Assembly: GCA_001414345.1 (NCBI GenBank)
Contig: LLCB01000087.1
Location: 1 to 64,000 of the forward strand
Origin: Hymenoscyphus infarciens
Lineage: Eukaryota; Ascomycota; Leotiomycetes; Helotiales; Helotiaceae
Length of the DNA stretch: 64,000 bases
Direction: 5' to 3'
In this document: piece by piece, positions 13,182 to 24,693 of the stretch
Numbering within the stretch: position 1 is the stretch's first letter
How the letters are laid out: every line of letters starts with the position of its first letter
Program-made: the position numbers and the translations under genes
Notes under the pieces: model-generated
Seen by the model: only the letters and a program-made list of their open reading frames with translations
The model's database searches: none
Told to the model about the DNA's origin: nothing

Positions 13182-14324
13182 AGAGCTAAGGTATAATCTT
13201 ATTTTATTCTATATATAAAAGAACCTTTCTAATTCTAGTATCTCTTTAAGTATAGCTATACTTAAAAAGTAACCTTTTAAAGTTAGCTAAAGTTTCTTTA
13301 GTATATTCTTCTTCTAAATCTACTTCCTTCTCTTTTAACTTCTATCTCTTTTACCTTTTATATTAGTAAGAACTCGGTCTATAACTATAGTCTTTTTAAA
13401 TATCTACTAGTAGAGGTTCGAGGGAAGTTTAGAGTAGAGTTAGATAATATTTAGTTAAGAAATAGTAATAACTTAGCTAAGAGCTTACTTCTAAGTTTTA
13501 TTCTAATAAAAAGCGTATTTTAACTAATTTATATCTAATTTAAGAGTTTAAGAAGTAGTAAGAAGTTTATTAAGAGTAAGAGCTTATAAGTAAAAGAGGT
13601 TTAAATATAGGCTTTAAAAAGTAAAGAAGGGTTTAAACAAAGGTTTAAAAGAGAGTTAGATAGATAAAGGTTTAGAGGTAGAGTATTTATTAACTTTATA
13701 GTTCGCTTATAATTATATCTATCTTATCTAACTAATTGTTTTATTCTTTATTTTTATACCGCTATCTCGTTGATATATTATCTATATCTAAGAAGTCTTA
13801 CTTATTATTTTGTTAAGATCTTCTAAGTCTTAGTATATAGTTATAGATTAGAGAGAGTTTAGAAGGTCTTTTAAAAAGAGAGGTAGCTCTAGAAGAGAGT
13901 TATTAGAAGGTATTAGAAGTAGAGGCCTATAGCTAAAAGAGGTATGAATTTAAGCTTAGAAGTAGAAGAGAGTTAGATTAGTAAGAGTTTAAAGACAAAG
14001 TATTTTATTAACTTTGAATTATAAGATCGCTTATCTATCTTTCTAGCTTAGTTAGCTAATTTCTTATTTCTTAATTCTCTACTTTTAAAGCTTATATAAC
14101 TAACTATATCTAGTCTATATTTAAGAAGTCCTACTAGTCTCTTTAACTGTTATTTCGTTAAGATCTTCTAAATCTTAGTATATAGGTACTATTTAGACGG
14201 TTTTTAGAAAGAGAGGTAGCTCTAGAAAGGTGTTTAATACCTTATAGTAGAACTAGGTTTAATATTTTAAAGATATCGATTTAGAAGAGAGGAGAGAGTA
14301 AGGTTAGATTTAGAAGCCTTCTAG
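13182..14324 (-). mobile_element. Element H, middle fragment
   Basis: It continues the sequence broken at 5086 by A2 (the junction reads gttttagagctaagg, as in uninterrupted B2 near 16505). It matches B2 interior (about 16505-17925) and B1 interior (about 20955-21790), less internal length differences. It is broken again at 14324 by B2, whose target duplication TCTAG occupies 14320-14324. No protein-coding content is recognised. Confidence 0.75.
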
Positions 14325-14688
14325 TGTAACAGCACGAAATACACACAACTATAGAAGAGGTATATAGGAGTGCGTTTAGTAGAATGACGTATGTAAATAC
14401 TAGGCTCTGATATGAAAGAAAAGGCTAAACTAGCCTTTTTTAACTCTAGGAGAGTAAGCTATTATATACAAGAGGTTCAGACGATACAAAAGGGTCTGAA
14501 ACCGAACAACGACATACGTCGGCTAATACAAAAGCCTGAACCCTACGAAGTACGTCCGAAAGTCTGGACGGACGTACGGACGTACGTAACCTTCTTAAAT
14601 TAGATAATGTAAAACAACAACTACCGAAAGCTAATATATACAGCATATGCTACGTAATATCGGCTATATAGGACGGTATGCTGTTACA
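14325..14688 (-). repeat. LTR (type B, 364 bp) of B2, nearly unmutated
   Basis: It keeps intact termini: tgtaacagcacgaaatac at the left and tatgctgttaca at the right, giving the TG...CA ends and inverted terminal repeat expected of an LTR. A 63-codon frame inside it (14412-14603) has no recognisable product and is treated as chance. This copy shows what the RIP-altered TATAATA...TATTATA ends of the other LTRs derive from. Confidence 0.9.
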
Positions 14689-17600
14689 TCCCCCTCCCTT
14701 GAAAAAGACTTGTCCTAAGTCTTCTATCTCTTATTGTTCAGGGTTGAATTAAGATAGTATAAGTGTTGTATTTGTTATATTTGTTATAAGCGAAAAGGTA
14801 GATTAGGGTCTGAATCGTAGCTGACCCGGGTTCGAAGATGCTTTCTTTATTGTAATATCGTAAGTGAGACGAGATGTCGAGATGTCGATTTTAGGTCTAA
14901 ATCGTAACCGTAGATGCTTGTAAAGAGACTTCGTTTCTAATCCTTTAATATAAAAGTAAGTATTCACGTCCGCTAAAAGAGTGTTGTCTGATCCGTCTAG
15001 TAGGTTAGAAAAAGTTCAAAGTAAAATCAGAAAAGTTTAACATAAGAGTTAGATAGTGTTTAGTTGAGAGGTAAAAGCAATAACTTAGTTAAGAGCTTAC
15101 TTCTAGGTTTCGTCCTAATAGAGAGCGTATTTCAACTGATTCGCATCTGATTTAAAAAATTCACTAAAAGAGTATAGGTTTGAAAAAGTTTAGAGTAAAG
15201 TCGGAAAAAGTTCAAAAGTCAAAGGCGAATTTAAAGTAGAGTTAGAAGTCGTTCGGTTAAGAGGCAGTGATAACTTAGTTAAGAGTTCACTTCGAGAGCG
15301 TACCGATTTAGATCTAATTCGAATTCGAGAAAAAAGAGTATAAGTTCGTCTAAACTAAGGTCGGCGGAGACTTAGAGTAAAGTCGGAACGAAAAAATTAA
15401 TAATATCGTAGACAACAGTAATAACTCAGCTAAGAGGTCACTATCCTTTCAAGAGCATACCCATTCGTATCCGATTCGAAAAGTTCAAATGAAAAAAGGA
15501 CTTCTGGCCCGGCCAGAAGTGAAAGAAAGTAAAGAATGTAAGACTCTTATCAGAGTCGGTGTGGTTTCAGCGAATGTTATTAAAGTTCCGATTCCGATTC
15601 CACTTCAGAAGTGGTAGGGAAAAAGTTTAAAGTAAAATCATAAAAGATTCAAAGCAGAGTCGGAGGCGAATATCGAGAGGTAACGTTGTAGGTGATAGTG
15701 ATGTCTTAGCTAAGAGTTCACTTCGAGGGTGTACTGATTCGTATTCGATTTAAATTCGAATAAAACATCTAGCCTACCAGATGTAAAAGAAAGTAATAAA
15801 AGTAAGAAAGACTCCTTACCGGAGTCGGTAGGGGTTCAGCTAGTCAAAAGAGTTGTTATAGCCGTGTTATCGTATTGTCTGAAGTTTAGGACAAGTTTCG
15901 GCTAGTCAAAGAAGTTTATTACCAAAAGTTATTAAAGTTTTTTAAAATTTATTGTCCAAGTATCCAGGGATAATAAAAGGGGTGGTTTCGGCTAGTCAAA
16001 AGAGTTAATGCCGAAGTTATGAATACTGTCCGATGTTTAAGATAATAAAAAAGGGGTTAGTTTCAGCTAGTTAAATGAACTTAATACCGAAGTTGTCAAA
16101 GTTGAAATTGTTATCTAACGTTTAGGATAATAATAGGTAGGGTTTCAGCTAGTCAAAAGAGTTTGTTACTGAATGTTGAAGAGAAACGCTATCCGAAGTT
16201 TAGGACAATAAGAGAAGGGGCAGTTTCGGCTGGTCAAATGAACTTGATGCCGAAGTTGTCGTGTTACCTTGTTCCCTTCGAGGTACTTAAGGACTTAATC
16301 GTCATCTTCTGATTTTAAAGAAGAGTCGCTGTCGTATTATAGAGAGCTTAGAGCTAGATAGAGAGGTATTCTAAACTAAAATACTAATATTGAATAATTT
16401 AGTCGTTTTTGAATATTTAGCTTTAGTATCCTTCCTTATCTAAAGCTAAAAGATTATTTACTATTTTAGTAAAGTTATAATTCTAGTATCTCTTTAAATA
16501 TAGTAGACGGGTTTTAGAGCTAAGGTATAATCTTATCCTATATATAAAAGAAGTGTTCTAATTCTAGTATCTCTCTAAGTATAGCTATACTTAAAAAGTA
16601 ACCTTTTAAAGTTAGTAAAAGTTTCTTTAATATAATCTTATTCTTAATTCTACTTCTATCTCTTTTAACCTTTATACCGGCGAGGACTCGGTTCGCAACT
16701 ATAGTTATAGTCTTTTAGTTTAATAGAAGTTTAGAGTAGAGTTGGATTATATTCAGTTAGGATTGATAGCGATAGCTTAGCTAAGAGCTTACTTCTAAGT
16801 TTTATTCTAAAAGAAAGCGTATTTCAACTAATTCGTATCCGATTCAAGAGTTGAGAAGTAGTAGAAAGGTATTAGAGGTAGCTGCTCTTAGCTAAAAGAG
16901 GTATAAATTCGAGCTTAGAAGTAGAAGAGGGTTAGATTAAATAGAGTTTAGAGTAGCGATTTATTAACTTAAAATATAAGGTCGCTTATCTGTCTTTCTA
17001 GCTTAGCTAGCTAATTTCTTATTTCTTGATTTTCTACTTCTAAAGCTTATATAACTAACTATATCTATTCTGTATTTAAGAAGTCTTACTAGTCTCTTTG
17101 ACTATTATTATTTCTTTAGAATCTTCTAGATTTTAGTATATAGATGTAATTTAGAAGAGGTTTAGAGGAGTGTCTTTTGGAAAGGAGAGTATTCCTAGAA
17201 GGGGTTATCACTTAATACTACGTAGTAGAACTAAATTCGACTATCTTTGTCGTCTATTTATAAGAATCTAAAAGCGTTCTAAGTATTCTCTATCTTATAA
17301 CTAGTTAAAAAGTAGGTATTTAAAAGAGTAACTATCTCTTCTTAATCTTAGAAAGTATTTTAAACTAATTCTAACTTATATCTAGGTTCTAGGTAGTTCC
17401 TAGCTAGTCTAGTTATTATATCTTAAATAAGGGCTTTATATATTAGTTTTAGTTATCTTACTTTTTCGTTAAGATTAGAGAGTATTCGAAGAGGCTTTAA
17501 TACTATGTTATATAAGTTAGAAGGCATTAGAGCTAGCTATGTCTCTTAAGCGAAAGAGGTCTAAATTAGAGCTTAAAAAGTAAAAGAGGGTTAAATAAGA

Positions 17601-18226
17601 GTTAGATCAGAGAGGGTTTAGAGATAAGATTTTTAACTTCAAAGTTCGCTTATAATTTTATTCTTCATCTCTCTAACCGATCGTTTTATTCTTTATATAC
17701 CTTTTGCCTCTATCTCGTCCGCCTATTATTCGTATATCGTTCGCATTTAAGAAGTCTCGCTTATCGTTTCGTCAGAATCTTCTAGGTCTTGGTATGCGGT
17801 TACGAGTCGGGTCGGAGAGGGTTTAGAAGGTCTTTCGAAAAGGGAGGTGGCCCTAGAAGGTCGTTCAACGCCTTATAGCGGAACTGGTTTAGAGGAGGGA
17901 GGGGGTAAGGTTAGATTCGGAAGCCTTCGTAATAACTATATATGTCGACTTATTCACCGAATCTAGAGTTATTAGAAGCCTTAGAGACACTTAGCGTATC
18001 CCGCTTTCCTTAACGTATCTATAACACGATTTTTACTAGCTGTCTATATAGATACTAAACTCTAATATTACTAGCTATCTAAGTAGTCTCTAATTACCTA
18101 GCTATTTAAGAATACTATTATAATATCTAAATCTAGGCTAAATCGATTTCGAAATAAAGAGTAGTAATAAGCTCAAAAGAGATATTATTAAGGCTATTAC
18201 TAGCGAAGAAGAGTTTAGCCTTTTTA

Positions 18227-18590
18227 TATAATAGTACGAAATATATATAACTATAGAAGAGATATATAGAAGTACGTTTAATAGAATAATATATATAAAT
18301 ACTAAGCTCTAATATAGAAGAAAAGGCTAAACTAGCCTTTTCTAACTCTAGGAGAGTAGGCTGCTATATATAAGAGGTTCGGACGATATAAAAGGGTCTG
18401 AAACTAAATAACGACATATATTAGCTAATATAAAAGCCTGAACTCTACGAAGTACGTCTGAAAGTCTAGATAGACGTACGAACGTACGTAACCTTTCTAA
18501 ATTAGATAATATAAAATAACAACTACTGAAAGCTAATATATACGGTATATACTACGTAATATCGGCTATATAGGACGGTATGCCGTTATA
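18227..18590 (-). repeat. LTR (type B, 364 bp) of B2, RIP-altered
   Basis: It has the same length as the left LTR, but the differences seen are transitions of the RIP type (for example tgtaacagcacg became tataatagtacg). In the minus-strand orientation it is the 5' LTR, and the leader lies to its left. It is followed at once by the TCTAG target duplication. Confidence 0.88.
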
Positions 18591-18595
18591 TCTAG

Positions 18596-18891
18596 ATAAC
18601 TATTATAAGTTAACTTATTTACTAAATCTAGAGTTATTAAGACTCTTAGGAATACTTAGTATATTTTAATCTCTTAATATATACTAAAACACGATTTTTA
18701 CTAGCTATCTATATAGATATTAAACCCTAGTATTACTAGCTATCTAGGTATTCTCTAATTATCTAGCTATTTAAGAATACTATTATAATATTCTAAATTA
18801 AGAGTAAATCGACTTCTAAATAAAGAGTAGTAATAAGCTTAAAGGAGATATTATTAAGACTATTATTAGTAAAGAAGAGTTATTGTTTTTA
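18596..18891 (-). mobile_element. Element H, leader fragment
   Basis: It continues H after B2 (the sequence gaagcctt-TCTAG-ataactattataag is uninterrupted in B1 near 21790). It contains the leader shared by all elements here; the inverse is at 5582-5960, next to the 5' LTR of A2. It leads directly into the H LTR at 18892. Confidence 0.75.
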
Positions 18892-21800
18892 TATAATAGT
18901 ACGAAATATATATAACTATAGTAGAGGTATATAGGAGTAAATATAGTAGAATAACGTATATAGATACTAGGTACTAATATAGAAGAAAATAATAACTATC
19001 TCTCTTCTATACTAAATATAAACGTTTATATATAAGAGTTTAGAAGCTTCTAAGTTCTAATAATAATAATAACCGAGCTCTATCTAATATAACTAATACT
19101 AAATAATAAGAGCTAAAAAGCTAAATATATAACCTCTAATTCTTTAAAAAGCTAAATATATAATATCTAAATCTTAATCTCTTCTATATATAAATATTTA
19201 TAATAGTACGAAATATATATAACTATAGTAGAGGTATATAAGAGTACGTATAGTAGAATAACGTATATAGATACTAGGTACTAATATAGAAGAAAATAAT
19301 AACTAGTCTTTTCTAACTCTAGGAGTAGGCTACTATATATAAGAGGTTTTAGACGATATAAAAGAGATACGAAACCAAATAATAATATACGTCGGCTAAT
19401 ATAAAAGCTCGAATCTACGAAGTACGTCTGAAAGCTCGGACGTATATAACCTTTCTAAATTAGATAATATAAAATAACAACTATCGAAACCTTATATATA
19501 TAGTATATACTATATAATCTCGGCTATATAGAATAGTATACCGTTATATCTCTCTCTCTTAAAAAAGACTCGTCTCGAGTCTTTTATCTCTTATTATTTA
19601 GAGTCGAATTAGAATAGTATAAGTATTATAATATTTATTATATTTGATTTTGTTATAAGCGAGAAGGTTAATCAGAGTCTAAATCGTAGCTAACCTAGGT
19701 TTAAAGATACTTTATTTAGTTGAAATTTGTTATAAGTAAGATATCGAGATATTAGTTCTAAATCGATTTTATAAATACTTATAAAGAGACTTTATTTCTA
19801 ATCCTTTAATATTAAAAACAAGTATTCGCGTTTACTAAAAGAGTATAGTCTAATCCTATCTAGTAAGTTAGAAAAATTCAAAGTTTAAAATAAAATTAGA
19901 AAAAGTTTAAAGCTAGAGTTAGATAGTATTTAGTTAAGGTTAATAGCAATAACTTAATTAAGAGCTTACTTCTAGGTTTTATTCTAATAGAGAGTATATT
20001 TTAACTAATTCGTATCTAATTTAAAAAATTCACTAAAAGAGTATAGTCTTATTCTATCTAGTAGGTTAGAAAAAGTTTAAAGTAGAGATAGAGGCGAATT
20101 TAGAGTAAAGTTAGAGGTCGTTTAGTTAAGAGATAGTAATAACTTAGTTAAGAGCTTACTTTAAGAGCGTACTAATTCATATCTGATTCGAATTCTCTAA
20201 TTTGAATTTATTAAAAGAGTATAAGTTTGTCTGAACTAAGGTCGGCAGAGACTTAGAATAAAGTCGGAAACGAAAAGTCGATAATGTTGTAGATAGTAAT
20301 AACTTAGCTAAGAGGTTACTATTCTTTCGAAAGCGTACTAATTCGTATCTGAGTTAAATTCAGATAAAAAAGAGGACTTCTAGCCTGCTAGAAGTGAAAA
20401 GAAAGTAATAAAAGTAAGAAAGACTCTATGCCGGAGTTAGTAGGGTTTTAGCTAGTTAAAAGAACTTAGTACTAAAGGTTATTAGAGTTTCGCTGTCCGA
20501 AGTTCGGGACAATAAAAGAGAGGGTTTTAGCTAGTTAAATAAACTTAATACTGAGTTGTCGAAGTTGAAATTGTTGTCTAAGTATCCGGGGATAATAAAA
20601 GAGGTAGTTTTAGTAGGTTAAAGGCGAAGTTATTACTGAAGTTTAAAAAGAGGTATAGTTTTAAGTATAACATTTATTAGTACTATTATAGGAACTATAT
20701 TACTTAGGCCTATAAGCTACCTCGTTCCCTTTAAGGTACTTAAGGACTTAATTATTATCTTCTAATTTTAAAGAAGAGTCGCTATTATATTATAGAGAGC
20801 TCGGAGCTAGATAGAGAGGTATTTTAAACCGAAATACTAATATTAAATAATTTTATTATTTCTAAATATTTAGCTTTAGTATCTCTTCTTATTTAAAGCT
20901 AAAAGATTATTTACTATTTTAGTAAAGTTATAATTCTAACGTCTTTTAAGTATAGTAGATAGGTTTTAGTACTAAGGTATAATCTTATCCTATATATAAA
21001 AGAAGCGTTTTAATTCTAATATCTCTCTAAGTATAGCTATACTTAAAAAGTAACCTTTTAAAGTTAGTAAAAGTTTCTTTAGTATAATCTTATTCTTAAT
21101 TCTACTTCTATCTCTTTTAACTTTTATCTCTTTTAACCTTTATACTATTAGCTAGGACTTAGTTTATAACTATAGTCTTTTTAAATATTTACTAGTAGAG
21201 GTTTAAGAAAAAGGTTTAAAGTAGAGTTAGATAATATTTAGTCGGTATTATTAAAGATAGTAATAACTTAGCTAAGAGCTCGCTTCTAAGTTTTATTCTA
21301 ATAGAAAGCGTATTTTAACTAATTTATATCTAATTTAAGATTTAAGAGTTAAGAAGTAGTAGGAAGATATTAGAAGTAGCGGTGTCTCTTAAGTGAAAGA
21401 GGTCTGAATTTAGGCTTTTAAAAGCAAAGAAGGGTTTAAGTAAGAGTCGGATTAGAGAGAGTTTAGAGATAGAGTGTTTTTAAGTTATTAACTTTAGAGT
21501 TCGCTTATATTTATATTCTCTATCTCGTCTAACTAATCGTTTTATTCTTTATTTTATATCGCTATCTTATCTATCTATTATCTATATATCGTCTAAAATT
21601 AGGAAGGTTATCTTTTTAGAGGCTAAGCTCTTATTATTTCAGTATACGGTTATAGGTTAGAGAGGGTTTAGAGAGTTATCTTTCGAAAAAGAGAGATAGC
21701 TCTAGAAGGTTATTTAACATCTTATAGCAAAACTAGTTTAATATAAAGTCGAAAAGAGAGGAGAGGAGGTAAGGTTAGATTTAGAAGCTTTCTAGATAAC

Positions 21801-22634
21801 TATTATAAGTCGACTTATTTACTAAACCTAGAGTTATTAAGACTCTTAGGAATACTTAGCGTATTCTAATCTCTTAATATATACTAAAACACGATTTTTA
21901 CTAGCTATTTATATAAATACTAAACCCTAGTATTACTAGCTATCTAAGTAGTCTCTAATTACCTAGTTATATAAGAATATCGTTATAATATTCTAAATCG
22001 AGTATAAATCGACTTCTAAATAAAGAGTAGCGATAAGCTTAAAAGAGATATTATTAAGGCTATTACTAGCAAAGAAGAGTTATTATTTTTATATAATAGT
22101 ACGAAATATATATAACTATAGTAGAGGTATATAGGAGTATATATAGTAGAATAACGTATATAGATACTAGGTACTAATATAGAAGAAAATAATAACTAGC
22201 CTTTTCTAACTCTAGGAGTAGGCTATTATATATAAGAGGTTTTAGATAATATAAAAGAGATACGAAACTAAACAACGATATACGTCGGCTAATATAAAAG
22301 CCTAAACCTACGAAGTACGTCTAAAAGCCTAGACGTACGTAATCTTTCTAAATTAGATAATATAAAATAATAACTACTAAAATCTTATATATATAGTATA
22401 TACTATATAATCTCGGCTATATAAGACGGTATACTATTATAATATTAGATATTAATACCTTTAGCACTTCGCTTATATAAGTATTAGTTATTTATAATCT
22501 TAGCTCTAGAGGTATTAGAGGTATTAGCACTACTTAGAGGTATTAGCAGTTTTACGAATACTGATAATTCAGAATAGTGCTATTATATAATAATCTAGCT
22601 ATTATATAATAATCTAGGATAGCGTACTATTATA
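18892..22634 (-). repeat. 5' LTR of element H (type A, 495 bp) split by insertion of B1
   Basis: The reverse complement of LTR A runs 18892-19198 (307 bp), stops at the ATATT target, and resumes after B1 at 22447-22634 (188 bp). 307 plus 188 is exactly 495, the full type A LTR length, which confirms the nested insertion. The right end reads gtactattata at 22634. Confidence 0.88.
19199..22441 (-). mobile_element. Non-autonomous LTR element B1 (3,243 bp) nested in the LTR of H
   Basis: Two 350-bp type B LTRs (19199-19548 and 22092-22441) are flanked by ATATT (19194-19198 and 22442-22446). The plus-strand tract tctctctctctt at 19549-19560 is the minus-strand polypurine tract beside its 3' LTR. 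The leader lies just left of the right LTR (about 21790-22091). The interior matches B2 and H but is about 1 kb shorter than B2, and has no recognised coding motifs. Confidence 0.88.
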
Positions 22635-22771
22635 AAAACCTTCTTAATATAGTTAATCTAAATAAAAAGAGCTAAAGCTAATATATATAACTTTAAACCT
22701 TAATATCTTTAGTATATAAGTATTAGATATTAATACTTTAGAGTATAAGTATTAGTAATTTTAAGAATATT

Positions 22772-23087
22772 TATAATAGTATGCCGTTATTCTAGACAGC
22801 TAGGAGTACCTGTTATATATGAGGTTTCGGTAGTTATTATCTTATATTATCTGTTTTAGGAAGGTTACGTAGGTTCGGGCTTTTATATTAGCTGACGTAT
22901 AACGTTAGTCGGTTTCGGACTCTTTTATACTATCTGAACCTCTTATATATAGTAGCTTACTCTTAGAGTAGAAGAGGAATAGTTTTTCCTTTTCTTTCGT
23001 ATTAGAGCCTAGTATCTACATACGTCATTCTGCCATACGCACTCCTATATGCCTCTACTATAGTTGTGTATATTTCGTACTATTATA
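22772..23087 (+). repeat. Solo LTR (type B, 316 bp) with ATATT target duplication
   Basis: The sequence starts TATAATAG and ends CTATTATA and matches the reverse complement of the B2/B1 LTRs. ATATT is present on both sides (22767-22771 and 23088-23092). No internal region is attached, so it is the usual product of LTR-LTR recombination. It keeps more CG and GG than the neighbouring elements and looks less mutated. About 22640-22771 resembles a diverged piece of LTR A. Confidence 0.85.
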
Positions 23088-23092
23088 ATATT

Positions 23093-23451
23093 ATTAATTT
23101 AAGATAACTAGCTATTATACTTTTTAGAAATTTTAGCTTCTCTAATATCGGATATATAGTATTCAGATAGACGAGAAGTATTATAGAGAAATTGTTCTAA
23201 TAAACTTCCTCTAAAAAGTAATAAGAAGTTAAATATACCTAGGTACTCTTAATTACTCCGGCTTCGGAGGACGCCTATCAGGTGACAATGACCCCGCGTT
23301 CGACCGAACATAACCCGAGCCGCAGTTATACTTGATCCTACCAGAAAAAAACCCCAGTACATTTCCCCTCTTCATTCCAGTCGTCCATTGCACCACCACC
23401 ATCTCAACCCATTTCTAAACACAGAAAATAAATTCATTCTCTGCCAGCAAG
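23093..23451. other. Transition from AT-rich transposon block to gene island
   Basis: Base composition changes abruptly between about 23240 and 23280, from TA-rich relic sequence to mixed sequence containing CG and CA. The last 100 bases are a pyrimidine/AC-rich leader of the deoxyhypusine hydroxylase gene. No gene is seen. Confidence 0.6.
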
Positions 23452-24524
23452 ATGGCACCATCAGCAACAACCCCTCCTCCCCAAACCCCCGGCGACGACC
23501 CCACCATCCTCACCCTCCGCAAAACCCTAACCAGCGAATCCACCCCCCTCGCAACCCGTTTCCGCGCCCTCTTCTCCCTAAAACACCTCGCCTGCCAATC
23601 TACCCCCTCCCCCATCCCAGCCATCGATGCGATCGCAGCAGGATTCGCCTCTCCCTCCGCTCTCCTGAAGCACGAACTGGCATACTGTCTCGGGCAAACG
23701 AAGAACCTAGCCGCCGTTCCGTATCTGCGAAAGGTGTTAGAGGACAAGGATGAGGACGCGATGTGTAGACATGAGGCTGCGGAGGCTTTGGGCGCTATTG
23801 GGGATGAGGGGAGTTTGGATATCCTGAAGGAACTGCGGGATGAGGTTTCGGAGTTGGATGTTGTGAGGGAGACTTGCGAGATTGCTGTTGCGAGGATTGA
23901 GTGGGAGAATTCGGAGGGCAGGAAGGGGGAGAAGTTGCAGAAGAGGTGAGTTTATTTTCGCATTCTAAAAGTGGTCATGACTTGTTTGCTAATGGGTGGT
24001 CTTCTAATAGCGATTTCGCATCTATTGATCCTGCCCCACCAGCACCATTCGCTGAGGAGGCACCCGAAACCGTCGAGACTCTCGAGAAGAAGTTGATGGA
24101 TCCAAAACTACATCTATTTCTACGATACAGAGCCATGTTCAGCCTTCGCGATCTCGCATCTCCGCCAGACCTTCCAACCGCTGTCCCTGCCGTCCACGCT
24201 CTCGCAAAGGGATTCGCAGATCCATCTCCTCTATTCAGACACGAAATCGCATTCGTCTTCGGACAATTGTCGCATCCAGCATCGATTCCTGCGTTGAGCG
24301 CGGCACTCGATAATTTGGAGGAAGTGAGCATGGTCAGACATGAAGCCGCAGAGGCTCTTGGAAGTTTGGGTGAGGAGGAAGGCGTCGAAGATACGTTGAA
24401 GCGATTCTTGAATGACAAGGACGAGGTGGTGAGGGAGAGTGTTATTGTTGCTTTGGATATGGCAGAGTTCGAGAAGGGAGGAGAAGTTGAGTATGCGCTG
24501 ATTCCGGAAGCAATTGCTGTTTAG
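23452..24524 (+). CDS. LIA1: Deoxyhypusine hydroxylase
   Basis: It catalyses the second step of hypusine formation on translation factor eIF5A, hydroxylating deoxyhypusine with a di-iron centre, in the cytosol. Two exons (23452-23945, 24011-24524) encode 335 residues, close to the roughly 325 of yeast Lia1. The 65-nt intron has GTGAGT and TAG borders and the frame joins across a split AGC codon. The protein is two mirrored blocks of HEAT-like repeats. The four His-Glu metal-binding pairs of the family are all present at H74-E75, H107-E108, H242-E243 and H275-E276, so the enzyme should be active. The start is the first ATG, with A at -3 (agcaagATG). It converges on RPA12 (stop codons about 170 bp apart). 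Confidence 0.95.
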
Positions 24525-24693
24525 GTAGTGTCATGTCCATGAACATATAATGCTAGGAGGCACCAAAGTGCTTGGGCCACTAATAGCAACTTTGTGCATT
24601 CTTTAACGATACTTTCATCCACATGCGAAGTTCTATCAAATAGAATGGCATTAAACTTTTCATGATTTCATTTTGGTAAAGTCGTAAAGTTCC

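Larger units (their letters stand above)
14325..18590 (-). mobile_element. Non-autonomous LTR element B2 (4,266 bp), minus strand
   Basis: Two 364-bp LTRs (14325-14688 and 18227-18590) bound the element, and TCTAG repeats at 14320-14324 and 18591-18595 are its target duplication. Orientation is minus: the plus-strand tract tccccctccctt at 14689-14700 is a polypurine tract on the minus strand next to the 3' LTR, and the leader shared with A2 lies just inside the right-hand LTR (about 17930-18226). The interior of about 3.5 kb shows no gag or pol motifs, so it is probably a large non-autonomous derivative (LARD type) mobilised by a relative such as A2. Its left end is far less mutated than its right end. 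Confidence 0.88.

Noticed and set aside
1..14300. CRISPR-like or satellite array suggested by recurring words
   Set aside because: The recurring blocks are LTRs and collinear element copies with target duplications, not regularly spaced short repeats.
14412..14603. 63-codon frame in an LTR
   Set aside because: It lies wholly inside the B2 LTR and is open only because this copy escaped mutation; no homology is seen.
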